Origin: Streptomyces mashuensis
Lineage (GTDB): Bacteria > Actinomycetota > Actinomycetes > Streptomycetales > Streptomycetaceae
Direction: 5' to 3'
DNA length: 64,000 bases
NCBI RefSeq assembly: GCF_014654785.1
Contig: NZ_BNBD01000010.1
Location: forward strand, 62,001 to 126,000
Below the pieces are notes generated by a model. It saw only the letters and a list, made by a program, of their open reading frames with translations, was not told the DNA's origin and did not search any database. Position numbers and translations under genes: made by a program. Each line of letters begins with the position of its first letter. Position 1 is the stretch's first letter. Positions 17,384 to 25,969 of the stretch are shown here, piece by piece.

Positions 17384-19335
17384 CACACGTACCGGCCCGG
17401 CTCGTCGAGTTCCTGCGGGACGGCAGGCGGCGCCGACGGGTCATCGGCACCGGTGCCGCCCTGGCCCTGATCGCCACCAACGGCCCGGCCGCCACCGGCT
17501 TCGCCCGGCGCGCCTGGCACGACTACACCGTCGAACAGCCCGCCTACAAGGCTCGCTACGGCCACTGGGACGTGGTGGAGGCACCCGCGCGGTTCCGCGT
17601 CAACGCCATCCACGCCGCCCTGCTGCGCACCGGCAAGGTGCTGCTGATCGCCGGCTCGGGCAACGACGAGAAGCAGTTCCGCGCCGGTACCTTCCGCAGC
17701 GTGCTGTGGGACCCCGTGCGCAACACCTTCAAGAACGTCCCCACCCCCCGCGACATGTTCTGCGCCGGCCACGCCCAGCTCCCCGACGGCCGGCTGCTGG
17801 TGGCCGGCGGCACCGCCCGCTACGAGAAGCTGACCGGCGACGTCAGACGGGCCGGCGGCGCCATGCTGGTGAAGAACGAGAACCCCGACGCCCCCCGCAC
17901 CCTGCCCGCCGGCACCGTCTTCACCGGCTCCACCGGCAAGCGCTACCGCGCCCAGTTCCCCGTCCTCCTGCCCCGCGCGACCAAGACCGTCACCGAGGAC
18001 GACGACCACCCGCGCGTCGTCGTCACCGCCTCGCAGGCCCGCGTGTACGTCGAGGCCGTCGAGGAGGGCGAGGACGGCATCACCCACACCGCCGACCAGT
18101 ACCGCGTCGAGGGCCTGACCGGCGACGGCGCCCGCGACGTGTACGGCCTGGCCGCCAAGCTCGGCCTGGACAAGAAGGACTTCCAGGGCCTGCGCGACGC
18201 CTACGAGTTCGACCCCGTGGCCGAGCGGTACGTCCCCGTCGACCCCATGGCCGAGGCCCGCTGGTACCCCACGCTCGTCACCCTCAAGGACGGCCGGGTG
18301 CTCGCTGTCTCCGGCCTCGACGACATGGGCGAGATCATCCCGGGCAAGAACGAGATCTACGACCCGCGCTCCCGCACCTGGACCCGCGGCCCCGACCGCT
18401 ACTTCCCCACGTACCCCGCGCTGTTCCTCACCGCCGGCGGCCGGCTCTTCTACTCCGGCTCCAACGCCGGCTACGGGCCCGCCGACCGCGGCCGCGTCCC
18501 CGGCCTGTGGGACGTCGACCACAACACCTTCACCCCCGTGCCCGGCCTGACCGACTCCGAGATGACCGAGACCTCCGCCTCCGTCCTGCTGCCCCCCGCC
18601 CAGGACGGCCGGGTGATGATCCTCGGCGGCGGCGGAGTGGGGGAGTCCCACCGCTCCACCGGCCGCACCGCCATCGCCGACCTGGGCGGCCCCGCCCCCC
18701 GCTACACCCCCGGGCCGCCGCTGCCGCAGGGCACCCGCTACCTCAACGCCGTGCTCACCCCCGACGACCGGGTCTTCACCACCGGCGGTTCCCGCGACTA
18801 CCGCGGCAAACACGGCTCCGACATCCTGCGCGCCCAGTTCTACGACCCCGCCCGCCGCGCCTTCACCACCGCCGCCGACCCCACCGTCGGCCGCGACTAC
18901 CACGCCGAGGCCCTGCTGCTGCCCGACGGCCGGATCGCCGTCTTCGGCTCCAACCCCCTCTTCGCCGACCCGGACGACACCCGCATGGGCACCTTCGAGC
19001 AGCGCATCGAGGTCTACACCCCGCCCTACCTGTACCGGCCCCACCGGCCCGCGCTGCGCACCGGCCCGCTCACCGCCGCCCACGGCGACGTGCTCACGCT
19101 CTCCGGCACCGACCGGCGCGAAGTGGCGGCCGCCCGGCTGATGCGGCCCAGCGCGGTCACCCACGCCACCGACGTCGAACAGCGCTCCGTCGCCCTCGAA
19201 CTCGGTGACCACGCCGGCGCGGTGACCGTCCGCATCCCCGACAACCCCGCCCTCGTCCCGGCCGGCTGGTACATGCTCTTCCTCACCGACCGGGCCGGCA
19301 CCCCCTCCCGCGCCGCCTGGGTGCACGTCCGCTGA
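17380..19335 (+). CDS. glxA: GlxA mononuclear copper-radical oxidase
   Basis: 651 residues, translationally coupled to cslA. A short N-terminal membrane anchor (about 20-40) is followed by a kelch-type beta-propeller oxidase of the galactose/glyoxal oxidase family. The Cys of the Cys-Tyr cofactor is in MFCAGHAQLPDGRLLV (about residue 128), its Tyr in ARWYPTLVTLKDGR; the axial Tyr-His pair is in RDYHAEALLLPDGR and the last His in THATDVEQRSVAL. The C-terminal Ig-like domain (DUF1929 type) starts at PPYLYRPHRPALRTGP. GlxA works with CslA in glycan deposition at the tip and is copper dependent. All copper ligands appear intact, so it should be active. Confidence 0.95.
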   Translation: MTHVPARLVEFLRDGRRRRRVIGTGAALALIATNGPAATGFARRAWHDYTVEQPAYKARYGHWDVVEAPARFRVNAIHAALLRTGKVLLIAGSGNDEKQFRAGTFRSVLWDPVRNTFKNVPTPRDMFCAGHAQLPDGRLLVAGGTARYEKLTGDVRRAGGAMLVKNENPDAPRTLPAGTVFTGSTGKRYRAQFPVLLPRATKTVTEDDDHPRVVVTASQARVYVEAVEEGEDGITHTADQYRVEGLTGDGARDVYGLAAKLGLDKKDFQGLRDAYEFDPVAERYVPVDPMAEARWYPTLVTLKDGRVLAVSGLDDMGEIIPGKNEIYDPRSRTWTRGPDRYFPTYPALFLTAGGRLFYSGSNAGYGPADRGRVPGLWDVDHNTFTPVPGLTDSEMTETSASVLLPPAQDGRVMILGGGGVGESHRSTGRTAIADLGGPAPRYTPGPPLPQGTRYLNAVLTPDDRVFTTGGSRDYRGKHGSDILRAQFYDPARRAFTTAADPTVGRDYHAEALLLPDGRIAVFGSNPLFADPDDTRMGTFEQRIEVYTPPYLYRPHRPALRTGPLTAAHGDVLTLSGTDRREVAAARLMRPSAVTHATDVEQRSVALELGDHAGAVTVRIPDNPALVPAGWYMLFLTDRAGTPSRAAWVHVR

Positions 19336-19350
19336 CGGCCCCCGCCGCCG

Positions 19351-19370
19351 GCCCCGGTCAGAGCCGGGGC
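19351..19370. terminator. Hairpin between glxA and cslZ
   Basis: gccccgg-tcagag-ccggggc: a 7-bp stem overlapping the cslZ stop codon, placed between convergent genes; likely bidirectional terminator. Confidence 0.55.
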
Positions 19371-20545
19371 GTCCCGGTCGGGGCCGGTACGGGGGCGGCG
19401 CCCGGTGCGGGCTGCGGCGCCGGGACCGCCGTGGACTCCGCCGGCGGCCGCGCGGCGGACTCCCCGGCCGGCGGGGCCGCCGTGGCCAGCCCCAGCGCGT
19501 ACTCCCCCCACCACTGCCCGGCCGGCGGCGCCCCCCGGCAGGCGCCGTCCGACTCGCCCGGCCGCTTGACCCACAGGAAGGCGTCCACCCGCGGGTCCCC
19601 CGTCGCGGTGGTCGGCGGCGTACCCAGCGCCCGGCCCGGCGGGTTGCACCACGCCTCGTCGCCGGGAGGCTTCCCCGGGTCGCGCGACGGCGGCACGTAC
19701 GGACCGTTGCCGTTGCGGCTCGTGTCGATCACGTAGTGCGCGCCGCCCAGCCGGTCCGAGAGCCGGTCGCCGTAGGCGAGCGTGCCGGCCGTGGTGTGGA
19801 AGTTGGAGACGTTCAGCGCGAAGCCGTCGGCCTCCGCGACACCGGCCCTGCGCAGCGCCTCCGCCAGCGCGCCCTGGTCCGCGATCCAGCCGGGGTTGCC
19901 CGCGTCCAGGTACACCGACACGCCCGGCCGCGCCTTGAACGTCCGCACCGCCTCGGCCAGCAGCGCCGGCCGTTCCCGCGCGGCCTCCGCCGGCAGACAG
20001 CCCGACACCCAGTGCGCCACGGCGTCCGGTTCGAGCACCACCCACGCCCGGTGCACGCCGATGCCCTCCGCCGCCCGTGCCAGCCACGCCCGGTAGGCGG
20101 TCGCGTCCCGCGCGCCGCCCGACGAGTACTGGCCGCAGTCGCGGTGCGGGACGTTGTAGGCGACCAGCACCGGGATGCGCCCGGCCCGCTCGGCGTCCTC
20201 GACCACCCGCGCGACCCGCTCCCGCGGGTCGTCGCCGTCGCCCGGCATCCACACGGCCGTCGGGCGCCCGGCGAGGCGCCGCAGCGCCTCCGCGTCGTCC
20301 TCGCGCCCCCGCTCCTCCCACACCCGCGCCTGGCGGGCCGGCCGCCCGAGGGGCTCGGCCCAGAACGGCGACACCCAGCCGTCGTCACCGGCGCCGGCCC
20401 CCGCCGGCGGTCCGGGCGCCGGCAGCGCGGGCCGCGGCAACAGGGCGACGCCCGCGCAGGCCAGCACCACGGCACCGCGACGGGCACCGGTGGTGAGGCG
20501 CGCGACGCGGGAGCGGCGGGCGGGACCCCGGGAACGCTGGAGCAT
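19358..20545 (-). CDS. cslZ: GH6 endoglucanase CslZ
   Basis: 395 residues from the ATG at 20545 (AGAGG 8 bases upstream; an in-frame GTG at 20554 is less likely). Basic N terminus and hydrophobic signal/anchor (VVLACAGVALLP). The GH6 landmarks are all present: RIPVLVAYNVPHRDCGQY, VVLEPDAV, YLDAGNPGWI, GFALNVSNF, VIDTSRNGNGP, EAWCNPPGRALG and DAFLWVKRPGESDG. The Asp in the RDCGQYSSG region and in EPDAV are the expected acid/base residues. In streptomycetes this gene sits beside cslA-glxA and is thought to trim the CslA glucan. The C-terminal tail is Pro/Ala-rich and probably disordered. Confidence 0.92.
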   Translation of the reverse strand: MLQRSRGPARRSRVARLTTGARRGAVVLACAGVALLPRPALPAPGPPAGAGAGDDGWVSPFWAEPLGRPARQARVWEERGREDDAEALRRLAGRPTAVWMPGDGDDPRERVARVVEDAERAGRIPVLVAYNVPHRDCGQYSSGGARDATAYRAWLARAAEGIGVHRAWVVLEPDAVAHWVSGCLPAEAARERPALLAEAVRTFKARPGVSVYLDAGNPGWIADQGALAEALRRAGVAEADGFALNVSNFHTTAGTLAYGDRLSDRLGGAHYVIDTSRNGNGPYVPPSRDPGKPPGDEAWCNPPGRALGTPPTTATGDPRVDAFLWVKRPGESDGACRGAPPAGQWWGEYALGLATAAPPAGESAARPPAESTAVPAPQPAPGAAPVPAPTGTPRL

Positions 20546-20668
20546 GAACGTCACCTCTTCCGGCCGGAGCGGGTCGTCGTACCGCGGGCGGTCGTACCAG
20601 AGTGAAATACGACGAGCGGCCGGGCCGTGATTGGCCCGGCCGCCCGCGGCGCCGTTGCTCCGGACGGC

Positions 20669-21733
20669 TCAGCCGCCGCCCAGCACCTCCGCCAGGTCGT
20701 ACGAGACCGGCTCCACCAGCTGGGCGTACGTGCAGCTCTCCGGCTCCCGGTCCGGGCGCCACCGGCGGAACTGCGCGGTGTGCCGGAAGCGGCCGGCCTG
20801 CATGTGGTCGTACGCCACCTCGCACACCCGCTCCGGCCGCAGCGCCACCCACGACAGGTCCTTCTTGCCCGTCCAGCGGCTGGGCCCGCCCGGCAGCCGG
20901 CCGGCGGCCTGCGCCTCGGCGTCGGCCCAGTCCTCCCACGGGTGGCCCGCCACGTCGGTCATGCGCAGCGGCTCCAGCTCCTCCATCAGCTCCCGGCGGC
21001 GGCGCATCGGGAAGGAGGCGCACACGCCCACGTGCTGGAGCCGGCCCGCGTCGTCGTACAGGCCCAGCAGCAACGAGCCCACCACCGGGCCCGACTTGTG
21101 CGCCCGCAGGCCCGCCACCACGCAGTCCGCCGTCCGCTCGTGCTTGACCTTGACCATGACGCGCTCCCCGGGCCGGTACGGCAGGTCCGGCGGCTTGGCC
21201 ACCACCCCGTCCAGGCCCGCGCCCTCGAACTGCTCGAACCACCCCTGTGCCACGTCCAGGTCGTGGGTGACGGGCGCGACGAACAACGGGGGAGCGGCCT
21301 CCCGCAGCGCCTCCTCCAGCGCGGTGCGCCGCTCCCGCTGCGGCGTGTCCAGCAGGGAGACGTCGCCCAGGGCCAGCAGGTCGAAGGCGATCAGGCTCGC
21401 CGGGGTGACCTCCGCGAGGTGCCGCACCCGGGACGCCGCGGGGTGGATGCGCTCCAGCAGCGCGTCGAAGTCCAGCCGGCCGCCACGCGCCACCACGATC
21501 TCCCCGTCCAGCACGCACCGCGGCGGCAGCTGCTCCAGCAGGGCGCCGGTCAGCTCGGGGAAGTAGCGGGTGAGGGTCTTGCCGGTGCGGCTGCCCAGCT
21601 CGATCTCGTCGCCGTCCCGGAACACGACGGCACGGAAGCCGTCCCACTTGGCCTCGTACTGCATCCCCGGCGGGATCGCCGGCGCCGACCTGGCCAGCAT
21701 CGGCTCCACCGGAGGCATCACGGGAAGGTCCAT
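20669..21733 (-). CDS. ligD: ATP-dependent DNA ligase of the NHEJ (LigD ligase-domain) type
   Basis: 354 residues from the ATG at 21733 (MDLPVMPPVEPMLA); longer readings run into the divergent gene. The nucleotidyltransferase motif I is YEAKWDGFRAV with the AMP-accepting Lys. Motif III FDLLALGDVSLL, motif IV DGVVAKPPDLPY and motif V MVKVKHERTADCVV follow, then an OB-fold domain ending RWRPDREPESC. It seals breaks after end joining with Ku and the LigD polymerase. No Ku gene is in the window. The polymerase domain is on a separate divergent gene, the usual split arrangement in Streptomyces. The start is probably leaderless (CACAAT 7 bases before the ATG). Confidence 0.9.
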   Translation of the reverse strand: MDLPVMPPVEPMLARSAPAIPPGMQYEAKWDGFRAVVFRDGDEIELGSRTGKTLTRYFPELTGALLEQLPPRCVLDGEIVVARGGRLDFDALLERIHPAASRVRHLAEVTPASLIAFDLLALGDVSLLDTPQRERRTALEEALREAAPPLFVAPVTHDLDVAQGWFEQFEGAGLDGVVAKPPDLPYRPGERVMVKVKHERTADCVVAGLRAHKSGPVVGSLLLGLYDDAGRLQHVGVCASFPMRRRRELMEELEPLRMTDVAGHPWEDWADAEAQAAGRLPGGPSRWTGKKDLSWVALRPERVCEVAYDHMQAGRFRHTAQFRRWRPDREPESCTYAQLVEPVSYDLAEVLGGG

Positions 21734-21745
21734 GACCTGGATTGT

Positions 21746-21767
21746 GCGGTCCCCGGCCGGGGACCGC
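21746..21767. promoter_or_regulatory. Perfect 22-bp palindrome between the divergent NHEJ genes
   Basis: gcggtccccgg-ccggggaccgc is a perfect inverted repeat with no spacer, 12 bases upstream of the ligase ATG and 44 upstream of the polymerase ATG. Its left end touches the ligase -10 (attgtg on the plus strand). It may be an operator controlling both genes or a hairpin; the sequence does not decide. Confidence 0.55.
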
Positions 21768-21811
21768 CCGCCGACGGGCGCCGTGCGGCGGCCCCGCCTA
21801 GCGTGAGGCGC

Positions 21812-22822
21812 ATGGCAGAGACCATCGAGCTCACCGTGGGCGAACGCACGGTACGGCTGTCCAACCCGGACAAGGTCTACTTCCCCCGGCGCGGCTACAC
21901 CAAGCACGACCTGGCTCGCTACTACCTCAGCGTCGGCGACGGCGTGCTGCGCGCCCTGAAGGACCGGCCCACCACGCTGGAGCGCTATCCCGACGGCGTG
22001 GAGGGCGAGTCGTTCTTCCAGAAACGGGCGCCGAAGAACCTCCCCGACTGGATCCCCACCGGCCGGATCGCCTTCCCCTCCGGACGGTACGCCGACGAGA
22101 TCTGTCCCACCGAGGTCGCGGCCGTGCTGTGGGCCGCCAACCTCGGCTGCCTCACCTTCCACCCCTGGCCCGTACGGCGCGGCGACACCGACCACCCCGA
22201 CGAGCTGCGCATCGACCTCGACCCGCAGCCCGGCACCGACTACGCCGACGCGGTGCACGCCGCGCAGCTCCTGCGCGAGGTGCTCGACGGGCTGGGCCTC
22301 ACGGGCTGGCCCAAGACGTCGGGCGGGCGCGGCCTGCACGTCTTCGTGCCCATCAGGCCCGCGTGGACCTTCGTGCAGGTGCGCCGGGCCGCCATCGCCG
22401 TCGCCCGCGAACTGGAGCGGCGCGACCCGGACCGCATCACCACCGCCTGGTGGAAGGAGGAGCGCGGCGAAAAGATCTTTGTCGACTACAACCAGACCGC
22501 GCGGGACCGCACCATCGCCAGCGCCTACTCGGTGCGCCCCCGGCCCGACGCGCCGGTCTCCGCGCCGCTGCGCTGGGAGGAGCTGGCCGAGGCCGTCCCC
22601 GAGGACTTCGACATCACCACGATGCCCGGCCGGTTCGCCCGCGACGGCGACGTGCACGCCGGCATGGACGAGCACCCCTGCGACCTGCGCGCGGCCCTGG
22701 ACCTGGCCGACCGGGACGAGCGGGAGCACGGGCTGGGGGACCTGCCGTACCCGCCGGAGCACCCCAAGATGAAGGGCGAACCCAAGCGCGTCCAGCCGAG
22801 CCGGGCCAAGCGGGGTACCTGA
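21812..22822 (+). CDS. ligD: LigD-type primase-polymerase (NHEJ polymerase)
   Basis: 336 residues, ATG at 21812 with TAGCGT 7 bases upstream and no Shine-Dalgarno (leaderless). It is an archaeo-eukaryotic primase-fold enzyme. Catalytic Asp pair in LRIDLDPQPG; the triphosphate-binding motif SGGRGLHVFVPI; third acidic residue in KIFVDYNQTARDRTIASAYS. N-terminal LSNPDKVYFPRRGYTK is the usual LigD polymerase start. It fills or extends ends during non-homologous end joining. The C-terminal tail (PPEHPKMKGEPKRVQPSRAK) is basic and may bind DNA. It is divergent from the ligase gene, with the palindrome between. Confidence 0.92.
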   Translation: MAETIELTVGERTVRLSNPDKVYFPRRGYTKHDLARYYLSVGDGVLRALKDRPTTLERYPDGVEGESFFQKRAPKNLPDWIPTGRIAFPSGRYADEICPTEVAAVLWAANLGCLTFHPWPVRRGDTDHPDELRIDLDPQPGTDYADAVHAAQLLREVLDGLGLTGWPKTSGGRGLHVFVPIRPAWTFVQVRRAAIAVARELERRDPDRITTAWWKEERGEKIFVDYNQTARDRTIASAYSVRPRPDAPVSAPLRWEELAEAVPEDFDITTMPGRFARDGDVHAGMDEHPCDLRAALDLADRDEREHGLGDLPYPPEHPKMKGEPKRVQPSRAKRGT

Positions 22823-22901
22823 TTGCACATTTGTGTTTATGGCGACATTTCGCGTGGAACTTCGGACGATGCGTGATCAACTTCGCATCGAGGGAGTTCC
22901 C

Positions 22902-23321
22902 ATGTTCAGTTCACTCATGGCCCGTGGCATGAGGATCGCGGCCGGTGTGATCGCCGCTGCCGCGCTCGGCGGGACCCTGCTCACCGCCGTCCCCGCCCAG
23001 GCCGCCGACGGCGAGGAGGCCCCCGTCCCGCTGGTGCGGCCCTACGGCACCGTCACCGCCCCCTCGGGCATCAACGAGCGCACGTTCCCCAGCACCGACT
23101 CCCCGGTGCGGGCCGTCCTGAAGTACCACGGGCAGGCCGGGCTGCGCTGCAAGGTGCGCGCCCAGGAAGTCGGCGGCAACGCCTTCTGGTACCTGCTGCG
23201 CGACCGCCCCTCCTGGGTAACAGCTCGATTTGTCGACACGACCGGTGAGGTTCCGTACTGCCGGAGCGTCAACCGCACGGCGCTGGACGAGAGCCCGGCC
23301 TCGCACCGGGCCGTGGGCTGA
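22902..23321 (+). CDS. Small secreted SH3-like protein
   Basis: 139 residues from the ATG at 22902, with AGGGAG 6 bases upstream. Signal peptide at about 1-37 (RIAAGVIAAAALGGTLLTAV, cut near AQA-ADG). The mature part reads like a short bacterial SH3 domain: YGTVTAPSGINERTFPSTDS, AVLKYHGQAGLRCKVRAQ, GNAFWYLL, PSWVTARFVDT. Two Cys (about residues 91 and 129) could form a disulphide. Probably an envelope protein; such streptomycete proteins have no known role. Stands alone. Confidence 0.65.
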   Translation: MFSSLMARGMRIAAGVIAAAALGGTLLTAVPAQAADGEEAPVPLVRPYGTVTAPSGINERTFPSTDSPVRAVLKYHGQAGLRCKVRAQEVGGNAFWYLLRDRPSWVTARFVDTTGEVPYCRSVNRTALDESPASHRAVG

Positions 23322-23452
23322 GGCACCGGCCCCGCGGGGCGGGCGCGGGAGCGGGCGGCGGCCACGGCGCCCGGGAACGACACGGTAGGCGGCCCGCGTT
23401 GTTCCCCGGGCGCCTAGAGTGATCGGACGGGTACCGCCCCTCGGCCGGAAGG

Positions 23453-24649
23453 ATGAACGCGTTGGACCGCGCGACTCATGGTTGTGTCCTGTTGCTGGAC
23501 GGCACCCCCGACCGGCGGCGTGGTGCCCTGCCCAATCCCACGGCCCACGCCGTGGCCGGAGCCGGTCCCCGCGGCATGCTGGCCGCCGGCGCCGTCGACG
23601 TGGTCCAGCTGCCCGCGATGGCCGGGCCGCAGAGCGTGCTGGCCTACCTCCAGGACGCGGCCCGTGTCCCCGGGCCGCTGCTGGTGTGGGTGACGGGCCA
23701 TCTGATGGTGCCCGCCCGGCGCGGCGACCAGCTCCACCTCGCGCTGCGGGACAGCACCCCCGCCACCGTCCGCTACACGGGCCTGCCCTGGGAGTGGCTC
23801 ACCCGCGCCCTGGGCACGCACGCCGGCCCGACCCTGCTGGTCGTCGACGTGGAGGCGGACGCCCGCACCCTGCCGTACGCGGCGGCCGCCGTGCACGGCG
23901 GCGCCCTGGACGGCGGGCTGCCGGCGGTCGGCGTGGTGACGCCCAGCGCGGAGAGACCGTCCCCGGAGGCGGGCCCGTACACCCGTGCCTTCCTCTCCGC
24001 CCTGGCCCTGGGGCACCCGGCCGCCGGAGCCGCCCTCGACCCCGGGTACCTGCACCAGGCGGCGCTCGGCCAGGCAGCGCTGCCCGAAGGCACCGCGGTG
24101 CTGTGCCGGGGCGGCGCGGGCGCGGTGCTCGCCAACCCCGCCGCGGTACGGGCCCCCGCGCCGGAGCCCGTCGTCCCGGCCGTGACCGTCCCCGCACAGC
24201 CCGGCCCCCCGGCCGGCCCGCCGCCCGGCGAGGGCGACCCGTTGCCGAGCGTCCTTGCCGCCGCCCACGCCGGCCGGCACAACGAGGCCGCCGCCATGGC
24301 CGCGGCCTGGGAGCAGCACGCGCTGCGCCACCACGGGCCGCAGAGCCCCGAGGCGGTGCTGTGGGTCGAGGTGCGCGCCGACCTCGCGCGGCTGGCCGGC
24401 GACCACCCGCGCGCCGCCGAGCTGTGGATGTCCGCCGCGGCCCAGCACCTGGAGCGGGGCGGCCCCGCCGACGGGGAGGCGCTGGCCGCCCTCAAGCGCG
24501 CCCACTACTGCTGGCAGCACGCCGGGGAGCGGGCCCGCGTCCTGGCGCCGTCGCTGCTCGCCCTCTGGGAGCGCGTGCCGCAGGGCGCCGAGGCCGCCGC
24601 CGCCGTCCGGGCCCGGCTCCAGGAGGCCCCGCCCGGCGTGCCGGGCTGA
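23453..24649 (+). CDS. Degenerate caspase-like (peptidase C14 fold) protein with TPR-like C terminus
   Basis: 398 residues, ATG at 23453 directly after GGAAGG; a TTG three codons on is an alternative start. Residues about 1-220 follow the order of a caspase/CHAT fold: LLLDGTPD, LAYLQDAARVPGPLLVWVTGH (the catalytic His position is kept), then LHLALRDSTPATVRYTGLPW and TLLVVDVEADARTL, where active members have the Cys-containing LLDCCFSG. The Cys is absent, so proteolysis is unlikely. A Pro-rich linker at about 225-262 is followed by helical TPR-like repeats to the end. It could be a pseudo-protease scaffold. Assignment by pattern only; substrate or partner unknown. Confidence 0.5.
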   Translation: MNALDRATHGCVLLLDGTPDRRRGALPNPTAHAVAGAGPRGMLAAGAVDVVQLPAMAGPQSVLAYLQDAARVPGPLLVWVTGHLMVPARRGDQLHLALRDSTPATVRYTGLPWEWLTRALGTHAGPTLLVVDVEADARTLPYAAAAVHGGALDGGLPAVGVVTPSAERPSPEAGPYTRAFLSALALGHPAAGAALDPGYLHQAALGQAALPEGTAVLCRGGAGAVLANPAAVRAPAPEPVVPAVTVPAQPGPPAGPPPGEGDPLPSVLAAAHAGRHNEAAAMAAAWEQHALRHHGPQSPEAVLWVEVRADLARLAGDHPRAAELWMSAAAQHLERGGPADGEALAALKRAHYCWQHAGERARVLAPSLLALWERVPQGAEAAAAVRARLQEAPPGVPG

Positions 24650-24678
24650 GCGGGCCCGTACCGGCAGCGCGGTGGTGC

Positions 24679-24708
24679 CGGGGGCGATCGGCCGCAGCGG
24701 CGCCCCCG
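24679..24708. terminator. Hairpin between convergent genes
   Basis: cgggggcg and cgcccccg form an 8-bp stem with a 14-base loop between the caspase-like gene and the convergent beta-propeller gene. Confidence 0.5.
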
Positions 24709-24729
24709 CCGCCCGGTCGGCCGGCCGGG

Positions 24730-25704
24730 TCAGCCGCCGCGGGCGGCGGTGAACCAGCGCGCCTTGTACATCCCGCCGCGCAGCAGCGTCCGCCGCCCGT
24801 CCGGCTGGTACAGCAACAGGGTCGTGGTGCACCAGGCGCACGCGTGACCGGGCTCGGGCCGGGCCACGAGCACCTGGCCGGTGCGCGGGTCGTCGCCGAT
24901 GCTCTTGACGCCGGGCGCGTTCACCCGTGACCGCAGGGCGTACGGCACGAACGCCCGCTGCCCGGTGGCGTACTGGTACACCGCCGAGGCGGTGGTCACC
25001 CAGAACCGGCCCGGCGCGGCGAACACCGGCGCCAGGTCGTGGCCGTTCCGCGAGGGCAGCGCCACCCGCTCCGCCACCTCCAGGTCCGGGCCGTCCGGCG
25101 CGCCGCCCACCCGCAGCCCCAGCAGCTCCTGGGCGCCCAGGGCCCACAGCAGCCGGGTGCGCGGGTCGTAGTGCACGCCGTGCGCCCCGTCGAGGGGCAC
25201 CTGTACGTGCCGCGTGGCGCGGTTGCCGGTGGAGGCGGCGTAGAGGCGGACGAAGCCGCCGGTGCTGGCGGCCACGGCCACGTTGCCGTCGGGCAGCAGC
25301 TCGATGCTGTGGGCGTTGCCGGTGCCCGTGTCGGCCGCCCAGTACACCGTGCGGTCGGGATAGCCGACCACGGCGGCCAGCCCGCCGGAGGCGGTGGTCA
25401 GCAGGTACTGCTTCCCGCCGAGCCGGCGGAGCTTGACCTCGCTGGGGTTGGTCCACGTGGTGCCGGGCTCCAGGTCGGCCAGCGACCGGACCGCGTCGGC
25501 GCTGAACGACCACAGCACGCCCGGGTCGCCGCCGCCGGAGCTCCACCGTGCCCGCGCCGGGTCCAGCACGTACACCGACCGCGTGGCCTGGTCGGCGGCC
25601 ACGATGGGTGACGAGGCCGCCCGCGGTGCTCCGGGGGCCGCCGCGGCCGGAGTCACCGCCCACATCACCGTCCAAGCGAGTACCACTGTCCACAACCGTC
25701 TCAT
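24730..25704 (-). CDS. Secreted beta-propeller protein (DUF6528 type)
   Basis: 324 residues, ATG at 25704 (MRRLWTVVLAWTVMWAVTPA); longer readings lack a ribosome binding site. Signal peptide cut near AAA-APG. The mature protein consists of repeated four-strand blades: IVAADQATRSVYVLDP, EVKLRRLGGKQYLLTTASGG, HSIELLPDGNVAVAASTGG, HGVHYDPRTRLLWALGAQEL, APGRFWVTTASAVYQYA. The opening ADQATRSVYVLDPARARW matches my recollection of the DUF6528 family. No catalytic residues recognised; a carbohydrate- or protein-binding role outside the cell is possible. It diverges from the P450 operon. Confidence 0.65.
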   Translation of the reverse strand: MRRLWTVVLAWTVMWAVTPAAAAPGAPRAASSPIVAADQATRSVYVLDPARARWSSGGGDPGVLWSFSADAVRSLADLEPGTTWTNPSEVKLRRLGGKQYLLTTASGGLAAVVGYPDRTVYWAADTGTGNAHSIELLPDGNVAVAASTGGFVRLYAASTGNRATRHVQVPLDGAHGVHYDPRTRLLWALGAQELLGLRVGGAPDGPDLEVAERVALPSRNGHDLAPVFAAPGRFWVTTASAVYQYATGQRAFVPYALRSRVNAPGVKSIGDDPRTGQVLVARPEPGHACAWCTTTLLLYQPDGRRTLLRGGMYKARWFTAARGG

Positions 25705-25879
25705 CGCCCCACCCCCGGCGGTCTCGTGGTCCGGTTCTCCACGCGGCACAGGGTGCGGCAGGGCCGGGCGGGCGGTGCGGAGCCACGCCCCGGGCGTCAG
25801 GCGAACGAGTGGCGAGGTGTCCTGGTGTCCGGGGCGGCCCCGGGGGCCACCTGCCTCGTATGGGTGATATTCCCGGTGT

Positions 25880-25897
25880 GTTCCCTTGCGTTCCCTT
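25880..25897. repeat. 10-bp-spaced direct repeat upstream of the P450 operon
   Basis: gttccctt is repeated at 25880-25887 and 25890-25897, exactly one helical turn apart, in the 265-base divergent region upstream of the operon; a GATATT box lies nearby at 25866. Possible activator or repressor site. Confidence 0.35.
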
Positions 25898-25969
25898 CGG
25901 GCGGGGAAGCCTGACGGGAGGACGGACCGGACGACGGGCGCGAACGGAGACAGGGCGGGTGGACAGCCG

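Noticed and set aside
20669..22828. A single 719-codon minus-strand reading covering both NHEJ genes
   Set aside because: The part above 21733 is the antisense of the primase-polymerase gene; the ligase motifs start only after the ATG at 21733.
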